From Acetobacteraceae bacterium (GTDB lineage: Bacteria > Pseudomonadota > Alphaproteobacteria > Acetobacterales > Acetobacteraceae), in assembly GCA_027487385.1 (NCBI GenBank), contig JAIYDS010000205.1, forward strand, positions 1 to 64,000: DNA of 64,000 nucleotides, given 5' to 3'. Position numbers and translations under genes: made by a program. Below are positions 25,389 to 34,707 of the stretch, piece after piece (the first letter of the stretch is position 1; each line of letters begins with the position of its first letter). The notes beneath the pieces are model-generated. The model saw nothing but the letters and a program-made list of their open reading frames with translations, was not told the origin of the DNA and did not search any database.

Positions 25389-28190
25389 ATGACCCCCACC
25401 GCTTCACACCTTCGCCGCGCGCGCCTGCTGGCGCCGTTGCTGCTCAGCCTCGCGGGAACGCCCGCCCTGGCGCAACCGGCCGAACTGCGCGCGGCGGCGG
25501 CCGCCGCCCGGGGGGACCTGCGCGCGGCGCAGATCGAATGGCGCAACGCGGCGCGGCAAAATCCCGGCTCCAACGCGGCACGCCTCGCTCTGGCGGAAGC
25601 GAGCCTCGAAATCGGCGATGGGGAGACGGCGGAGCGCGAGGCCCGCGCGGCCCTGCAACAGGGGGCCGATCCCTCCACCGCCATGGCGCTGCTGCTGCGC
25701 GCCTATCTCGTCAACGGCCGGCAGGATGCACTGCTCCAGGCCTTCCCCGAGACGGTTCCCGATCCCGGCGGGCAGGTCGCCGCCGCGCGCGGCATGGCGC
25801 TGCTGGCGCTCGGCCAGCTTGAGCCGGCGCGTGCCGCGATCGAGGCCGGCCTGCGCAGCGCGCCGGAAGGCGCCGCCCCCAACCTCGCCGCCGCGGCGCT
25901 GGCCCAGGCCGAGGGAGACCGCACCGGCGCGGAGCTTCTGATGGACCGGCTGCTGGCGCGCGAACCTCGCCTCACCGAGGCGCTGATCCGGAAGGGCTCC
26001 CTGCTCTTTGCCCGCAATGAGCCGGTCGAGGCGATCCAACGCTTCGACGCCGCGCTGGTCATCACCCCGGGCCAGGTCTCCGCCCTGCTGCGCCGGGCCG
26101 AGGCGCGCCTTGCGCTAGGCCAGTTCCCAGGCGCCACGCAGGACCTCGACGCCGCCCTGCTCGTCGTGCCGAACAGCGCGGCCGGGCATTACCTGCGCGC
26201 CGTGGCGGCCGCGGGCACGCGCGACTGGGTGGGCATGGACCGTGCCCTGCAGCGCGTCGGGCCCATGTTGGGCAGCTTCCCGGATGGCTTCCTGCTGCTC
26301 TCCACGGCCAAGCGCGGCATCGGCCAGATGGCGCAGGCCGAGGACGCGGCGCGGCGTCACCTGGCCCGCCAGCCGGCCGATCCGCGCGGCGCCAGGCTGG
26401 TCGCGGCCTTTGACCTCCAGGCCAACCGGCCCGGCGATGCGGCGCTCGTGCTGACGCAGCTCGCCGCGCGCGGCGGCGCGGATGCGGAGGCGTTGGACCT
26501 GTTGGGCCAGCTGCACGCGGGGGCGGGACGACGGCGCCAGGCGGTCACCGCCTTTGCCGCCGCCAGCGAACTGGCGCCGCAGGACCCGGCGATCCTGGCG
26601 CATCTGGCTGCGGCTCAGCTTGGCGTGGGCGACCTGGGCAGCATGGTGCGCGCGGCGCAGGCGGCGCTCACCCTCAACCCCATCCTCCCGGGCATGCGCG
26701 AATTGCTGGCTTTTGCGGCGCTGTATCGCGGTGACCTCGACGGGGTGCGCATCGAGCTGGCACGGCTCACCCTGGAGGAGCGGCGCGGGGAGGCCGCGCG
26801 CATTCTCGAAGCCTCTGCCCTTATCATGCAGATCAACCTGCCCCCGGCGCGCGCCATGCTGGATGAGGTGCTGCTCGCTGTCCCGGGTTCGGTTGCGGCA
26901 CGGCTTGGGCTGGTGCGCATCGCGCGGCTCGAAGGGCGTAGCGATGAGGTGGAAGCGCTGCTGGGCGAGGTGCTGCGCCTGGATCCCGCCAACACCGAGG
27001 CCGCGGGCCAATTGCTAGACGCGATCCGGCCCGATGGGCCGCGCGTGGCACAGGCGCTGGGCATGCTGCGGGCCAGCCAGGCGGCCGCGCCCACCAACCC
27101 CGCGCTGGGCATCCGCCTGGCCCAGGCCCTGGTCCAGATCCGCGAGCCTGCCCAGGCCGTGGCGCTGCTGACCCAAGGCCCCCTGGCCGCGCTGGAGGAT
27201 GCCGAAATGCAGACGGAGCGCGCCGAGTCACTTGCAGCGGCGGGCGATTTCCCCGCGGCGGAGGCCGCGAGCCGCGCCGCCCTGGCGATGCAGCCGCGTG
27301 CGCAGCGGGCGCGCCGGCAACTGGCCGCGCTGCAATTCCGCGCCGGCGATGCGCCCGGTGCCGAGGCCACCCTGCTGCAAGGCCTGCGCGAAGACCCCGC
27401 TGACCCGGCGCTGCAGCAGGGCCTGGCCGCCCTGCTGCGCCAGGCGCGCGGCATGGATGCCGCCCAGGACTTCGCCGCCCGCATGGCGCGCGAACCCACC
27501 GCGCAGCCTGCCGGGGCGGCGCTGCGCGGGGATCTGCTGCTGGGGGCGGATCAGCCGCTGGAGGCGGCGCGCGCCTATGCCATCGCGCATGCGGAAGGCC
27601 CCTCGGCCTATCTCGCCCTGCGCCATGCCAGCGCCCTGCGCCTGGCCGGCCAGCCCGAACCCTCGGCCGCCGCGCTGCGCGCCTGGCTGGAGCGCGCGCC
27701 CGATGACAATGACGCGGCAATGATGCTCTCGCAGCTCGACATCGAGGCCGGCCGCCTGGCCGCGGCCGAGCCGCGGCTGGAGGCGCTGCTGGAACGCCGG
27801 CCGGATGACGCGCTGGCGTTGAACAACCTCGCCTGGCTGCTGCGCCAGAAGGCGGATCCGGCCTCGCGCCTGCGCGCACGCGGCCTGGCGGAGCGCGGCT
27901 ATTACCTCGCCCCCGGCACGGATGTGGCGGATACACTAGGCTGGATCCTGGCGCGGGACGGGCATCCGGCCGAGGCGGTGCTGCTGCTGCGGCAATCGGC
28001 CCGGCTGCGCCCGGACGCGGTACCGGAAGCAGGTGCCGCCTACCGCCTGGCCTTCGCGCTGAACGCGAGCGGCGCGCGGGCAGAAGCGCTGGCCGTGCTG
28101 GCCCCTGCGCTGGAGGCCCTGCCCGCGCCCAGCTTCCCCGAGCGGCCGGCCGCGCTGCTGCTGCTGGCCGAATTGCGCCGGCAGAACTGA
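25389..28190 (+). CDS. prsT: PEP-CTERM system TPR-repeat protein PrsT
   Basis: This 933-aa exported protein has a signal peptide (hydrophobic core LLAPLLLSLAGTPALA) followed by tetratricopeptide-like helical repeats along the entire length, rich in Ala, Leu and Arg. Large TPR proteins directly after PrsK/PrsR are the PrsT group (TIGR02917-type). They probably scaffold periplasmic assembly or export of the polysaccharide or PEP-CTERM proteins, by analogy with AlgK/BcsC-like TPR proteins. The start is 12 bases after prsR with a GAGACGAGG-like site. Very high GC makes several overlapping frames open, but only this one shows repeats and a signal peptide. Confidence 0.9.
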   Translation: MTPTASHLRRARLLAPLLLSLAGTPALAQPAELRAAAAAARGDLRAAQIEWRNAARQNPGSNAARLALAEASLEIGDGETAEREARAALQQGADPSTAMALLLRAYLVNGRQDALLQAFPETVPDPGGQVAAARGMALLALGQLEPARAAIEAGLRSAPEGAAPNLAAAALAQAEGDRTGAELLMDRLLAREPRLTEALIRKGSLLFARNEPVEAIQRFDAALVITPGQVSALLRRAEARLALGQFPGATQDLDAALLVVPNSAAGHYLRAVAAAGTRDWVGMDRALQRVGPMLGSFPDGFLLLSTAKRGIGQMAQAEDAARRHLARQPADPRGARLVAAFDLQANRPGDAALVLTQLAARGGADAEALDLLGQLHAGAGRRRQAVTAFAAASELAPQDPAILAHLAAAQLGVGDLGSMVRAAQAALTLNPILPGMRELLAFAALYRGDLDGVRIELARLTLEERRGEAARILEASALIMQINLPPARAMLDEVLLAVPGSVAARLGLVRIARLEGRSDEVEALLGEVLRLDPANTEAAGQLLDAIRPDGPRVAQALGMLRASQAAAPTNPALGIRLAQALVQIREPAQAVALLTQGPLAALEDAEMQTERAESLAAAGDFPAAEAASRAALAMQPRAQRARRQLAALQFRAGDAPGAEATLLQGLREDPADPALQQGLAALLRQARGMDAAQDFAARMAREPTAQPAGAALRGDLLLGADQPLEAARAYAIAHAEGPSAYLALRHASALRLAGQPEPSAAALRAWLERAPDDNDAAMMLSQLDIEAGRLAAAEPRLEALLERRPDDALALNNLAWLLRQKADPASRLRARGLAERGYYLAPGTDVADTLGWILARDGHPAEAVLLLRQSARLRPDAVPEAGAAYRLAFALNASGARAEALAVLAPALEALPAPSFPERPAALLLLAELRRQN

Positions 28191-28194
28191 CGTC

Positions 28195-29481
28195 ATGCGC
28201 GACGCGGCGCTGATCGCAACCCTGGGCGCGCTGCTGGCAGCGGTGCTGGCGCAGCCCTTCATCGGCATTCTGCTGTGGAATTGGATCGCCTTCATGAATC
28301 CGCACCGGCTGGCCTATGGGATGGCCAGCGAGTTGCCCTGGGCGGTGATGGTGCTCGCCGCCACGCTGCTCGGCTGCCTCATGGCGGGCGAACTGCGCCT
28401 GCCGCCGCTGAACGCCACCACGCTGCTCTTCGTGGCGCTGATGCTCTGCTTCACCGCGACCTCCTTCGTCGCCCTCGGCGACCCCGCGGCGGTCTGGGAG
28501 AAGTGGGACCGAAGCGTGAAGATCCTGCTCGGCCTGCTGCTGACGGCGGCGATGCTGACGACGCGGCAGCGGCTGCACGCGCTGGTCTGGGTGATGGTGA
28601 TCTCGCTCGGCTATTACGGCGTGCGGGGCGGCATCTTCGCGCTGGCCACGGGCGGAAGCTATCGCGTCTGGGGCCCGCCGCAGACCATGATCACCGACAA
28701 CAACCACCTCGCCGCGGCGCTTCTGATCTCGCTGCCGCTGATGAATTACCTCCGGCTGCAATCGGCGCATCGCGTGGTGCGGTTCGGGCTTGGCATCGCC
28801 ATGGGGCTGACGCTGCTCGCCGTGGTCGCCAGCTATTCGCGCGGGGCGCTGCTGGGCCTCGGCGCCGTGCTCTTCGTGCTCTGGCTGATGAGCGCGCGCA
28901 AGTTGCTGCTGGGTGCCGGGCTCGCACTCTGCCTCGCCGGCGTGGTCGCCTTCATGCCGGGCGGCTGGAGCGAACGGATGGGCGGGATCTCCAGCTATCA
29001 ATCCGATGACAGCGCCTCCGAGCGGCTGGTGCTCTGGGGCATTTCCTGGCGCCTCGCGCTGGATCGCCCGCTGGTCGGCTCCGGCTTCACCGGACCCTAT
29101 ACGCGGGCGGTGGTGGACCGCGTGGCCCCGGGCGGGCCGGCGCGGGCGGTGCACAGCATCTGGTTCGAATTGCTGGGCGAGCACGGCTTCCCCACCTTCC
29201 TGATCTGGGCCGCGCTGAGCGGCGTGGGCGTGGTGCAGGCCTGGGGGCTGATGCGCATGGCGCGCGGGCGGGCGGAGCTGGGCTGGGCGGGGGATCTGGG
29301 GCGGATGGGGCTGGTCGCCATCGCCGCCTATCTCGTGAGCGGTAGCTTCCTCTCGCTCTCCTACTGGGATTTCTACTGGACGCTGCTGGTGGTCCTCGCC
29401 GGCGCGCAGGTGCTGGCTTCGCGGGCGCGGGCGCCCGTGCCGGCGCGGGGCTGGCGCGGCGCCGCCCTGGCCACCCGATGA
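28195..29481 (+). CDS. O-antigen ligase-like protein, exosortase A-associated
   Basis: This 428-aa multi-spanning membrane protein with about eleven hydrophobic helices matches the Wzy/WaaL-type ligases of exosortase loci (TIGR03097-type, putative O-glycosylation ligase). Diagnostic segments are WNWIAFMNPHRLAYG near the N-terminus, WGPPQTMITDNNHLA in the middle, and the periplasmic stretch GSGFTGPYTRAVVD then AVHSIWFELLGEHGF. It may transfer or polymerise glycan chains onto PEP-CTERM proteins or EPS; this is inferred. It begins four bases after prsT. Confidence 0.9.
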   Translation: MRDAALIATLGALLAAVLAQPFIGILLWNWIAFMNPHRLAYGMASELPWAVMVLAATLLGCLMAGELRLPPLNATTLLFVALMLCFTATSFVALGDPAAVWEKWDRSVKILLGLLLTAAMLTTRQRLHALVWVMVISLGYYGVRGGIFALATGGSYRVWGPPQTMITDNNHLAAALLISLPLMNYLRLQSAHRVVRFGLGIAMGLTLLAVVASYSRGALLGLGAVLFVLWLMSARKLLLGAGLALCLAGVVAFMPGGWSERMGGISSYQSDDSASERLVLWGISWRLALDRPLVGSGFTGPYTRAVVDRVAPGGPARAVHSIWFELLGEHGFPTFLIWAALSGVGVVQAWGLMRMARGRAELGWAGDLGRMGLVAIAAYLVSGSFLSLSYWDFYWTLLVVLAGAQVLASRARAPVPARGWRGAALATR

Positions 29482-29493
29482 CGGAGACGCGCC

Positions 29494-29706
29494 ATGGATG
29501 GCCTTTATTTCCTCGCCATGCTCGGCGGCATTGCCTGGCTCGCCTGGTGGTCGGTGGGGGGTGCCGGCTGGTCGCCCTTCGCGATGCGCGAGGTGTGCGC
29601 GGATGATCCGGCTGCTGAGCTTCACCACCCTCTATCCGAACCAGGCCGCCCCCAACCATGGCGTCTTCGTGGAAAACCGGCTGCGCCATCTCGTCGCCGG
29701 CGGTGA
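29494..29706 (+). CDS. Putative small membrane protein
   Basis: This frame of 70 codons has a good GGAGA ribosome site and starts 12 bases after the ligase. Its first 30 residues form one transmembrane helix (LYFLAMLGGIAWLAWWSV), followed by WSPFAMRE. The second half overlaps the glycosyltransferase gene in another frame and looks like filler. A membrane micro-protein is plausible, but the long overlap lowers confidence. No function can be given. Confidence 0.45.
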   Translation: MDGLYFLAMLGGIAWLAWWSVGGAGWSPFAMREVCADDPAAELHHPLSEPGRPQPWRLRGKPAAPSRRRR

Positions 29707-30724
29707 GGCTTGCAGCACGGTGCTGGCGCCGGTGCCCTTCCACACGCGCGTGCCGGGCGAGGAGATGCGGCAAGGGCTGCGCGTGCTGCACCCGCGCTTC
29801 CCCATGGTGCCGGGCCTGGGATTGTGGACGAGCCCCATGGGCCTCTTCTGGAGCGCGCGCCGCACGCTGGAGCGGATGTTCGCCGATGGCTTCGATTTCG
29901 ACGTGCTGGACGCGCATTACCTGCACCCCGAGGGCATCGTGGCCGTGCGGCTTGGGCAGCTCCTCGGCAAGCCGGTGGTGCTGACCGCGCGCGGCTCGGA
30001 TGTCAGCCTGCTGCCGCGCTACCCTGGCCCACGGCACGCCATCCTGCGCGCGATGCGCGAGGCCGATGCGCTGATCGCGGTCAGCGCCGGGCTGAAGGAC
30101 GCGATGGTGGAACTGGGCGCGGACGCCGCAAAGATCACTGTGCTGCGCAATGGCGTGGATCTCGATCTCTTCCACCCCCCCGAAACCCGCGCGCCGCATC
30201 CGCCGACGCTGCTTTCGGTGGGGCTGCTCATCCCGCGCAAGGGGCATGACCGCATCATCGCCGCCCTGCCGGAGCTGCCGGGCTTTCATCTGCGCATCCT
30301 CGGTGAGGGGCCGGAGCGGGGCCGGCTGGAAGCCCAGGTCCGGGCGCTGGGCGTAGGGGATCGGGTGGCGATGCCAGGCGCCGTCCCGCATGCCGCGCTG
30401 GCCGCGCAATATGGCGCGGCGGATGCGCTGGTGCTGGCCTCGAGCCGCGAGGGCTGGGCCAATGTGCTGCTGGAGGCGATGGCCTGCGGCACGCCTGTCC
30501 TCGCCAGCCCGGCATGGGGCTGCCGCGAGGCGGTGCAGGCGCCGGAAGCCGGCCGCCTGCTGACCGATTTTTCCTTGGGTGCCATCGTGGCCGGCGTGCG
30601 CGCCCTCTTCGCCGCGCTGCCCGACCGCGCCGCGACCCGCCGCTACGCCGAGGGCTTCGGCTGGGCGGAGACGACGGCGGGCCAATTGGCCGTGTTCCGC
30701 CGTGTGCTGGGCGGGCCATGCTGA
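29603..30724 (+). CDS. Glycosyltransferase family 4
   Basis: This 373-aa GT-B enzyme has an N-terminal acceptor domain beginning IRLLSFTTLYPNQAAPNHGVF and a segment VLDAHYLHPEGIVAVRLG. The C-terminal donor domain has NGVDLDLFHP, VGLLIPRKGHDRII, and SSREGWANVLLEAMACGTPVL with the conserved acidic residues of the EX7E motif. It adds a sugar to the lipid-linked repeat in the cytoplasm; the donor and linkage are unknown. The start at 29603 is set by the family N-terminus; a longer frame from 29498 has no similarity. It overlaps the next gene by seven bases. Confidence 0.9.
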   Translation: MIRLLSFTTLYPNQAAPNHGVFVENRLRHLVAGGEACSTVLAPVPFHTRVPGEEMRQGLRVLHPRFPMVPGLGLWTSPMGLFWSARRTLERMFADGFDFDVLDAHYLHPEGIVAVRLGQLLGKPVVLTARGSDVSLLPRYPGPRHAILRAMREADALIAVSAGLKDAMVELGADAAKITVLRNGVDLDLFHPPETRAPHPPTLLSVGLLIPRKGHDRIIAALPELPGFHLRILGEGPERGRLEAQVRALGVGDRVAMPGAVPHAALAAQYGAADALVLASSREGWANVLLEAMACGTPVLASPAWGCREAVQAPEAGRLLTDFSLGAIVAGVRALFAALPDRAATRRYAEGFGWAETTAGQLAVFRRVLGGPC

Positions 30725-32691
30725 GCCGCCGCCACGCGATGGCCCTAGGGCTGATGCCCTGGCCCGCCCAGGCCGCCTGCGCCCCGGATTTCGCGCGGCT
30801 CACGCTGGAGGGCACGGGCGCGCCGGCCGGCAGCATCGCCGTCTTCGGCCAGGCCTTCCGCCCCGGCGACATGCCGCGCGGCAGCCTACCCACAATCCGC
30901 CTCGCCAGCGGCGCCGCGCTGGCCACGCAGATGGATGTGCGCAACCGCCACCCCGATGGCTCCGTACGCCTCGCGCAGATCGCTGTCGCTTGCCCGGCCT
31001 TGGCGGATGGCGCGCTGGCACCCTGCCTGATGCGCGCGGAACCGCGGGAGGCCGGTGCGGCGCTCGGCGCCACGGGCCGTTCCGCGCTGATCGAGATTCA
31101 ATCCGGCGGACAGGTCTGGCGGGCCGATCTGATGCAAGGCTTCCCCGGTGCCGATCCCTGGCAATCCGGCCCGCTGGCCGTGCAGGGGCGCCTGGCGCTG
31201 CCAGTGACCCTGACCGGGCTCGCCTCGCTGCGGCTGGTCGCGGATGTCGCCTTGCGCGCGGATGGCACGCTCTGGGTCGAGGCTTGGCTGCGCAATGACA
31301 TCGCCATGCGCCCCAATGGGGGCGAGGTCGCCTATGTCGTCCGGCTGCGGCTGGATGGGCGCCTGGCACTGGAGGCCGAGATCCGCCGCCAGCATCACTA
31401 CACCGGCTGGGGCCGCCTGCTCGGCAGCACGCGTGCGGGGCCGGCCCCGCCGCCTCCGCTGATCCGCCATGACGCCGGTTACCTGGCAGATGCCGGCGCC
31501 GTCGCGCGTTATGGCCTCACTGCCGGGATCGAACCGGCGCTGCTGGCGCGCATGGACGGCGTGATGGCGGCGCCCGGCTGGAGCAAGCCGCTCGGCCCGC
31601 GCGGGGTCACGCAGGATATGCGGCAGACGGGCGGGCGCGCGGATATCGGCCCGGCGACCATGCCGCAGGCCGCCTGGCTGATCAGCGGCGACCGCCGTGC
31701 GGCCGCCTTCGCCCTGGGCCAGGCGGAAGCCGCCGGCAGCATCCCCTGGCATTTCCAAGACGCCGCGCGCGGCTGCTGGATGGACACGATCCGCTGGCCC
31801 GGCCTCTGGACGGATGGGCGCGGTGGGCCCGCCCCGGGTGGCCTGGCCCAGCCCATCTCAGGCGAGACGGGCTGGATCACGGATTGCGCGCATCAGCCTG
31901 ACCTGAACTTCATCCCCTATCTGCTGAGCGGCCGACGCGCCCTGCTCGACAATCTCCAGGCGCAGGCCGCCTGGGCGGTGCTCTCACAATGGCCGGCGGC
32001 GGCCGCGCGCGGCGCCGGTGAGGGGACGAATGTCGTGCGCGGCAATCAGGTGCGCGGGGCCGCGTGGTCACTCCGGCAATTGGAAAATGCCGCCTGGGCC
32101 AGCCCCGAGCGCGATGCAAACCGGGCCTGGCTGCGTGCGTCCGCCGATGCGAACTGGGCCTGGATCATCAGCCGCATTCCCGCCTGGACCGCCACGCAGG
32201 GCGAGGCGCACGGCCGCATCCCCGGCGAATACGGCACGCCGGGCGTGACACCGCCCTGGCAGCAGGATTATTTCGCCTCGACCGCGGCGAGCGCCGCCCG
32301 ACGCGGCAACGCGCAGGCGCGCGCCGTGCTGCTCTGGATGTCAAATTTCCTGGTGGGCCGCTTCACGGCAGAACCACGTGGCTTCGCGCCACATGATGGT
32401 TGCGCCTATCTCATCGCCACCGGCACGGCGCGCGGCTGGGCCGAGATCGGCGCGGCCACCCGCGCGGCGGGGCTCTCCAACGGCATGGGCTGGAGCAAGA
32501 CGGAGGGCGACTACGCGCAACTCGCGCTGCAATCCCTGGCGGCGATCAGCGATGTGCTTGAACTGCCGGCTTCCCGCGGCGCCTACGCCTGGCTAGCGGC
32601 GGCCGGCGCGCCCTTCACCCGCCCGCAAGATTTCCGCCGCGACCCGGCCTTTCACATCGTGCCACGCGGCGCGGCCCCCTGCCGGGACTGA
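30718..32691 (+). CDS. Exported protein of unknown function, likely glycan-active; paralogue of the 1023-aa protein at 53947
   Basis: This 657-aa protein has a short twin-arginine-like signal (MLSRRHAMALGLMPWPAQA). The N-terminal region (AGSIAVFGQAFRPGDMPRG, then NRHPDGSVRLAQI) resembles the RIFT-barrel domain of exo-rhamnogalacturonan-lyase-like proteins. The rest is Trp-rich and helical, as in an alpha/alpha toroid. It shares many blocks with the protein at 53947, including LDNLQAQA, GNQVRGAAWSLRQ or its close variant, PPWQQDYFAST and NFLVGRFT. It lacks the C-terminal binding repeats of that paralogue. Its place at the end of the EPS operon suggests a periplasmic lyase or hydrolase that trims the polysaccharide. 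This is inference; no catalytic residues are established. Confidence 0.75.
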   Translation: MLSRRHAMALGLMPWPAQAACAPDFARLTLEGTGAPAGSIAVFGQAFRPGDMPRGSLPTIRLASGAALATQMDVRNRHPDGSVRLAQIAVACPALADGALAPCLMRAEPREAGAALGATGRSALIEIQSGGQVWRADLMQGFPGADPWQSGPLAVQGRLALPVTLTGLASLRLVADVALRADGTLWVEAWLRNDIAMRPNGGEVAYVVRLRLDGRLALEAEIRRQHHYTGWGRLLGSTRAGPAPPPPLIRHDAGYLADAGAVARYGLTAGIEPALLARMDGVMAAPGWSKPLGPRGVTQDMRQTGGRADIGPATMPQAAWLISGDRRAAAFALGQAEAAGSIPWHFQDAARGCWMDTIRWPGLWTDGRGGPAPGGLAQPISGETGWITDCAHQPDLNFIPYLLSGRRALLDNLQAQAAWAVLSQWPAAAARGAGEGTNVVRGNQVRGAAWSLRQLENAAWASPERDANRAWLRASADANWAWIISRIPAWTATQGEAHGRIPGEYGTPGVTPPWQQDYFASTAASAARRGNAQARAVLLWMSNFLVGRFTAEPRGFAPHDGCAYLIATGTARGWAEIGAATRAAGLSNGMGWSKTEGDYAQLALQSLAAISDVLELPASRGAYAWLAAAGAPFTRPQDFRRDPAFHIVPRGAAPCRD

Positions 32692-32727
32692 GACCCGATC
32701 CGGGAAGCGGCGCCTCATCAAGGGAAG

Positions 32728-32763
32728 AGAGCGTCCGGCGGCTGGGGCCGGGGCTCTGTCTTT
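32728..32763 (+). terminator. Possible hairpin terminator between convergent genes
   Basis: A two-part stem, AGAGC and CCGGC against GCCGG and GCTCT (32728-32757), is followed by GTCTTT. It lies between the end of the plus-strand EPS operon and the convergent glycosyltransferase. Confidence 0.4.
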
Positions 32764-32782
32764 GCGCTGGACGTATGGCCGC

Positions 32783-33769
32783 TCAGCGCGCCCGCAGCGT
32801 GCCCAGCGCCAGCAGCCCACGCGCCGCGATCTCCCGCCACGGCGTCGGCCAGGCGGCGACGCCGGCCTTGATGCGCAGGGGCCAGGCCTTGCAAGGCTCC
32901 GGCAGCAGCCGCCAGATGCCGCGCACCGCGGCGTGATCCTGCCGCGCGAAGGCGATGTCTAGCGCCTGGACGCGCCGCCGCGCGACACTCTCGCCGATCA
33001 GCCGGTCCAGCGGGCGCAGCGAAGGCCGGCGCGCCAGCACATGCTCGAGAATGGCGGCATCGCCGAGATTCATCGCCTGCACATCCGCGGAATGGCCGCC
33101 GGCATGCTTGCGGATCATCACCAGCGGGCGATGCACGATGCCGATGGGCGCATGCTCGCAGAGCAGGAGGATGGTGGCGAAATCCGTGCCCACGATGCGC
33201 CCCACCGAGGCGTCCCAGCCGCCGAGACCCAGCAGGAACACCCGGTCAGCGACCATGGCCGAGGGGAAGAAGGGCTGGAAGCCGATCACGCGCGCCACGA
33301 TGGCTTGGTCGAAGGCGCCAAGCCCGCCCGGCGCCAGCAGGCGCAAGCCCCGCCAAAAGCCCGGGGGCGCATCCGCGAATTTGGTGGTCATGGCGCAGAC
33401 GCCGTCCCGCAGCAGCACGAAATCCGCGAAGCCCACGCGTAAGCGGGGCTCGGCCGCCCAGAGCGCGGCCATGGCCTTCAGGAAATCCGGCTCCCAGATG
33501 TCATCGCTGTCACAGAAGGCGACGAGCCGCCCGCGCGCGACGGCAAGCCCCGCATTGCGCGCCAGCAGGTCCCCGCCATTCGTGATGCGCAGCACCCGCA
33601 CCCGCGCGCCATACTGCGCGCCCACCATCTCGGCCGTGCCATCGGTGGAGCCGTCATCCACGAGGATCACCTCCAGCGGCGGATGGGTCTGCGCCAGCAC
33701 GGCGTCCAGCGTCTGCGGCAGCAGCGAAGCGCGGTTCCAGCTGGGAATGACGACGCTGATCTCCATCAC
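32783..33769 (-). CDS. Glycosyltransferase family 2
   Basis: This 328-aa GT-A enzyme begins EISVVIPSWNRASLLPQTLDAVLAQ. It has the nucleotide-sugar motif VILVDDGSTDGTAEM and the DXD-type metal site FCDSDDIWEPDFL. It is cytoplasmic and probably extends the EPS repeat or a side chain; donor and acceptor are not readable from sequence. Its first Met overlaps the stop of the FkbM methyltransferase gene (ATGA); a second Met follows at once. It is the last of three coupled genes on the minus strand that face away from the epimerase gene. Confidence 0.9.
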   Translation of the reverse strand: MMEISVVIPSWNRASLLPQTLDAVLAQTHPPLEVILVDDGSTDGTAEMVGAQYGARVRVLRITNGGDLLARNAGLAVARGRLVAFCDSDDIWEPDFLKAMAALWAAEPRLRVGFADFVLLRDGVCAMTTKFADAPPGFWRGLRLLAPGGLGAFDQAIVARVIGFQPFFPSAMVADRVFLLGLGGWDASVGRIVGTDFATILLLCEHAPIGIVHRPLVMIRKHAGGHSADVQAMNLGDAAILEHVLARRPSLRPLDRLIGESVARRRVQALDIAFARQDHAAVRGIWRLLPEPCKAWPLRIKAGVAAWPTPWREIAARGLLALGTLRAR

Positions 33770-34707
33770 GCAGGCCGGCCCGCGCGTTGGAAGACCAGAT
33801 CCGCCATCTCGAAATCACGGCGCAGCAGTGGCATCGGGCCGCGCGGCTGGCCGGCGATGTAGGAGGCGGCGCCATAGTCATTCTCCACCTCGAAGGTCGC
33901 GAAGCCCGCATCGGTGAAGAGCGCCAGCAGCGCCTCCACCGAGCCGCCCATGCCCAGCAGCGCGTCGCGCTTCACCTCGATCAGGATCTGCACGTCATGC
34001 CGCAGGCGCGGCAGCAGCGCGGCGATGCCCTGGATGACCATCCATTCCGCGCCCTCCACGTCGATCTTGATGAGACGGGCGGCGAGTAGATCCTCCAGCG
34101 GGACGATCTCGGCGAGCGGCCGCCCCTCGACCGTCGCCTCCAGCACGGCGCCGGAGCGCGCGGCCTCGCTCGCGATGATCGTGGTGCCGCCGAGGTTGCT
34201 GTCATCGTGCAGATAGACGGCGACGGGGCCTGCCACGGCGGTTGCGGCCATGTTGCGCGCCTGGATGTTCGTCGCCCCATTGGCGGCGATGTTGCGCAGC
34301 AACCGCGCGAAGATCCAGGGCGAGGCCTCCACCGCATGCACCCGCCCCGTGGGGCCGACCAGCCGCGCGGCCAGCAGGCTGTGCAGCCCCACATTGGCGC
34401 CGACATCCACCATGATGTCGCCCGGCCGGAGTGCCTGCTGGAAGAGGCGGGTGACCGCCGGTTCCCAGACGCCGAAGAAATAGACGAAGCTGTGCACCAC
34501 ATCCGGGAAGCCGCCTTCCAGCCGCGCGCCGAATCGCGTCCGCGCCTCGATGCGGAAGCTGCGCCAGAGGATGTGCGGGCGCACCACGCGGTCCCAGAGC
34601 CACAGGCGCAGGCGCGGCAGGCCAGGGCTGCGGAAGATCACGCGCAGCCCCGCGCAGGTGCTGCGTAGCGCGAAACGCCCCGCCCTTGTCTCAGCCAGAG
34701 CGTTCAT
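33766..34707 (-). CDS. FkbM family SAM-dependent methyltransferase
   Basis: This 313-aa methyltransferase has the Rossmann SAM motif IMVDVGANVGLHSLLAARLVG (motif I), the acidic VHAVEAS (motif II), and the FkbM block LIKIDVEGAEWMVIQG. In sugar clusters this family O-methylates glycan residues, so methylation of an EPS sugar is the likely role. The gene overlaps both neighbours by four bases, forming a coupled triplet with two GT2 glycosyltransferases. The N-terminal 60 residues are basic and hydrophobic and may associate with the membrane. Confidence 0.9.
   Translation of the reverse strand: MNALAETRAGRFALRSTCAGLRVIFRSPGLPRLRLWLWDRVVRPHILWRSFRIEARTRFGARLEGGFPDVVHSFVYFFGVWEPAVTRLFQQALRPGDIMVDVGANVGLHSLLAARLVGPTGRVHAVEASPWIFARLLRNIAANGATNIQARNMAATAVAGPVAVYLHDDSNLGGTTIIASEAARSGAVLEATVEGRPLAEIVPLEDLLAARLIKIDVEGAEWMVIQGIAALLPRLRHDVQILIEVKRDALLGMGGSVEALLALFTDAGFATFEVENDYGAASYIAGQPRGPMPLLRRDFEMADLVFQRAGRPA

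Noticed and set aside
26833-29628. 931-residue minus-strand frame opposite prsT and the ligase
   Set aside because: Pro/Arg/Ala-rich filler without a domain; the plus strand carries a signal peptide, TPR repeats and membrane helices.
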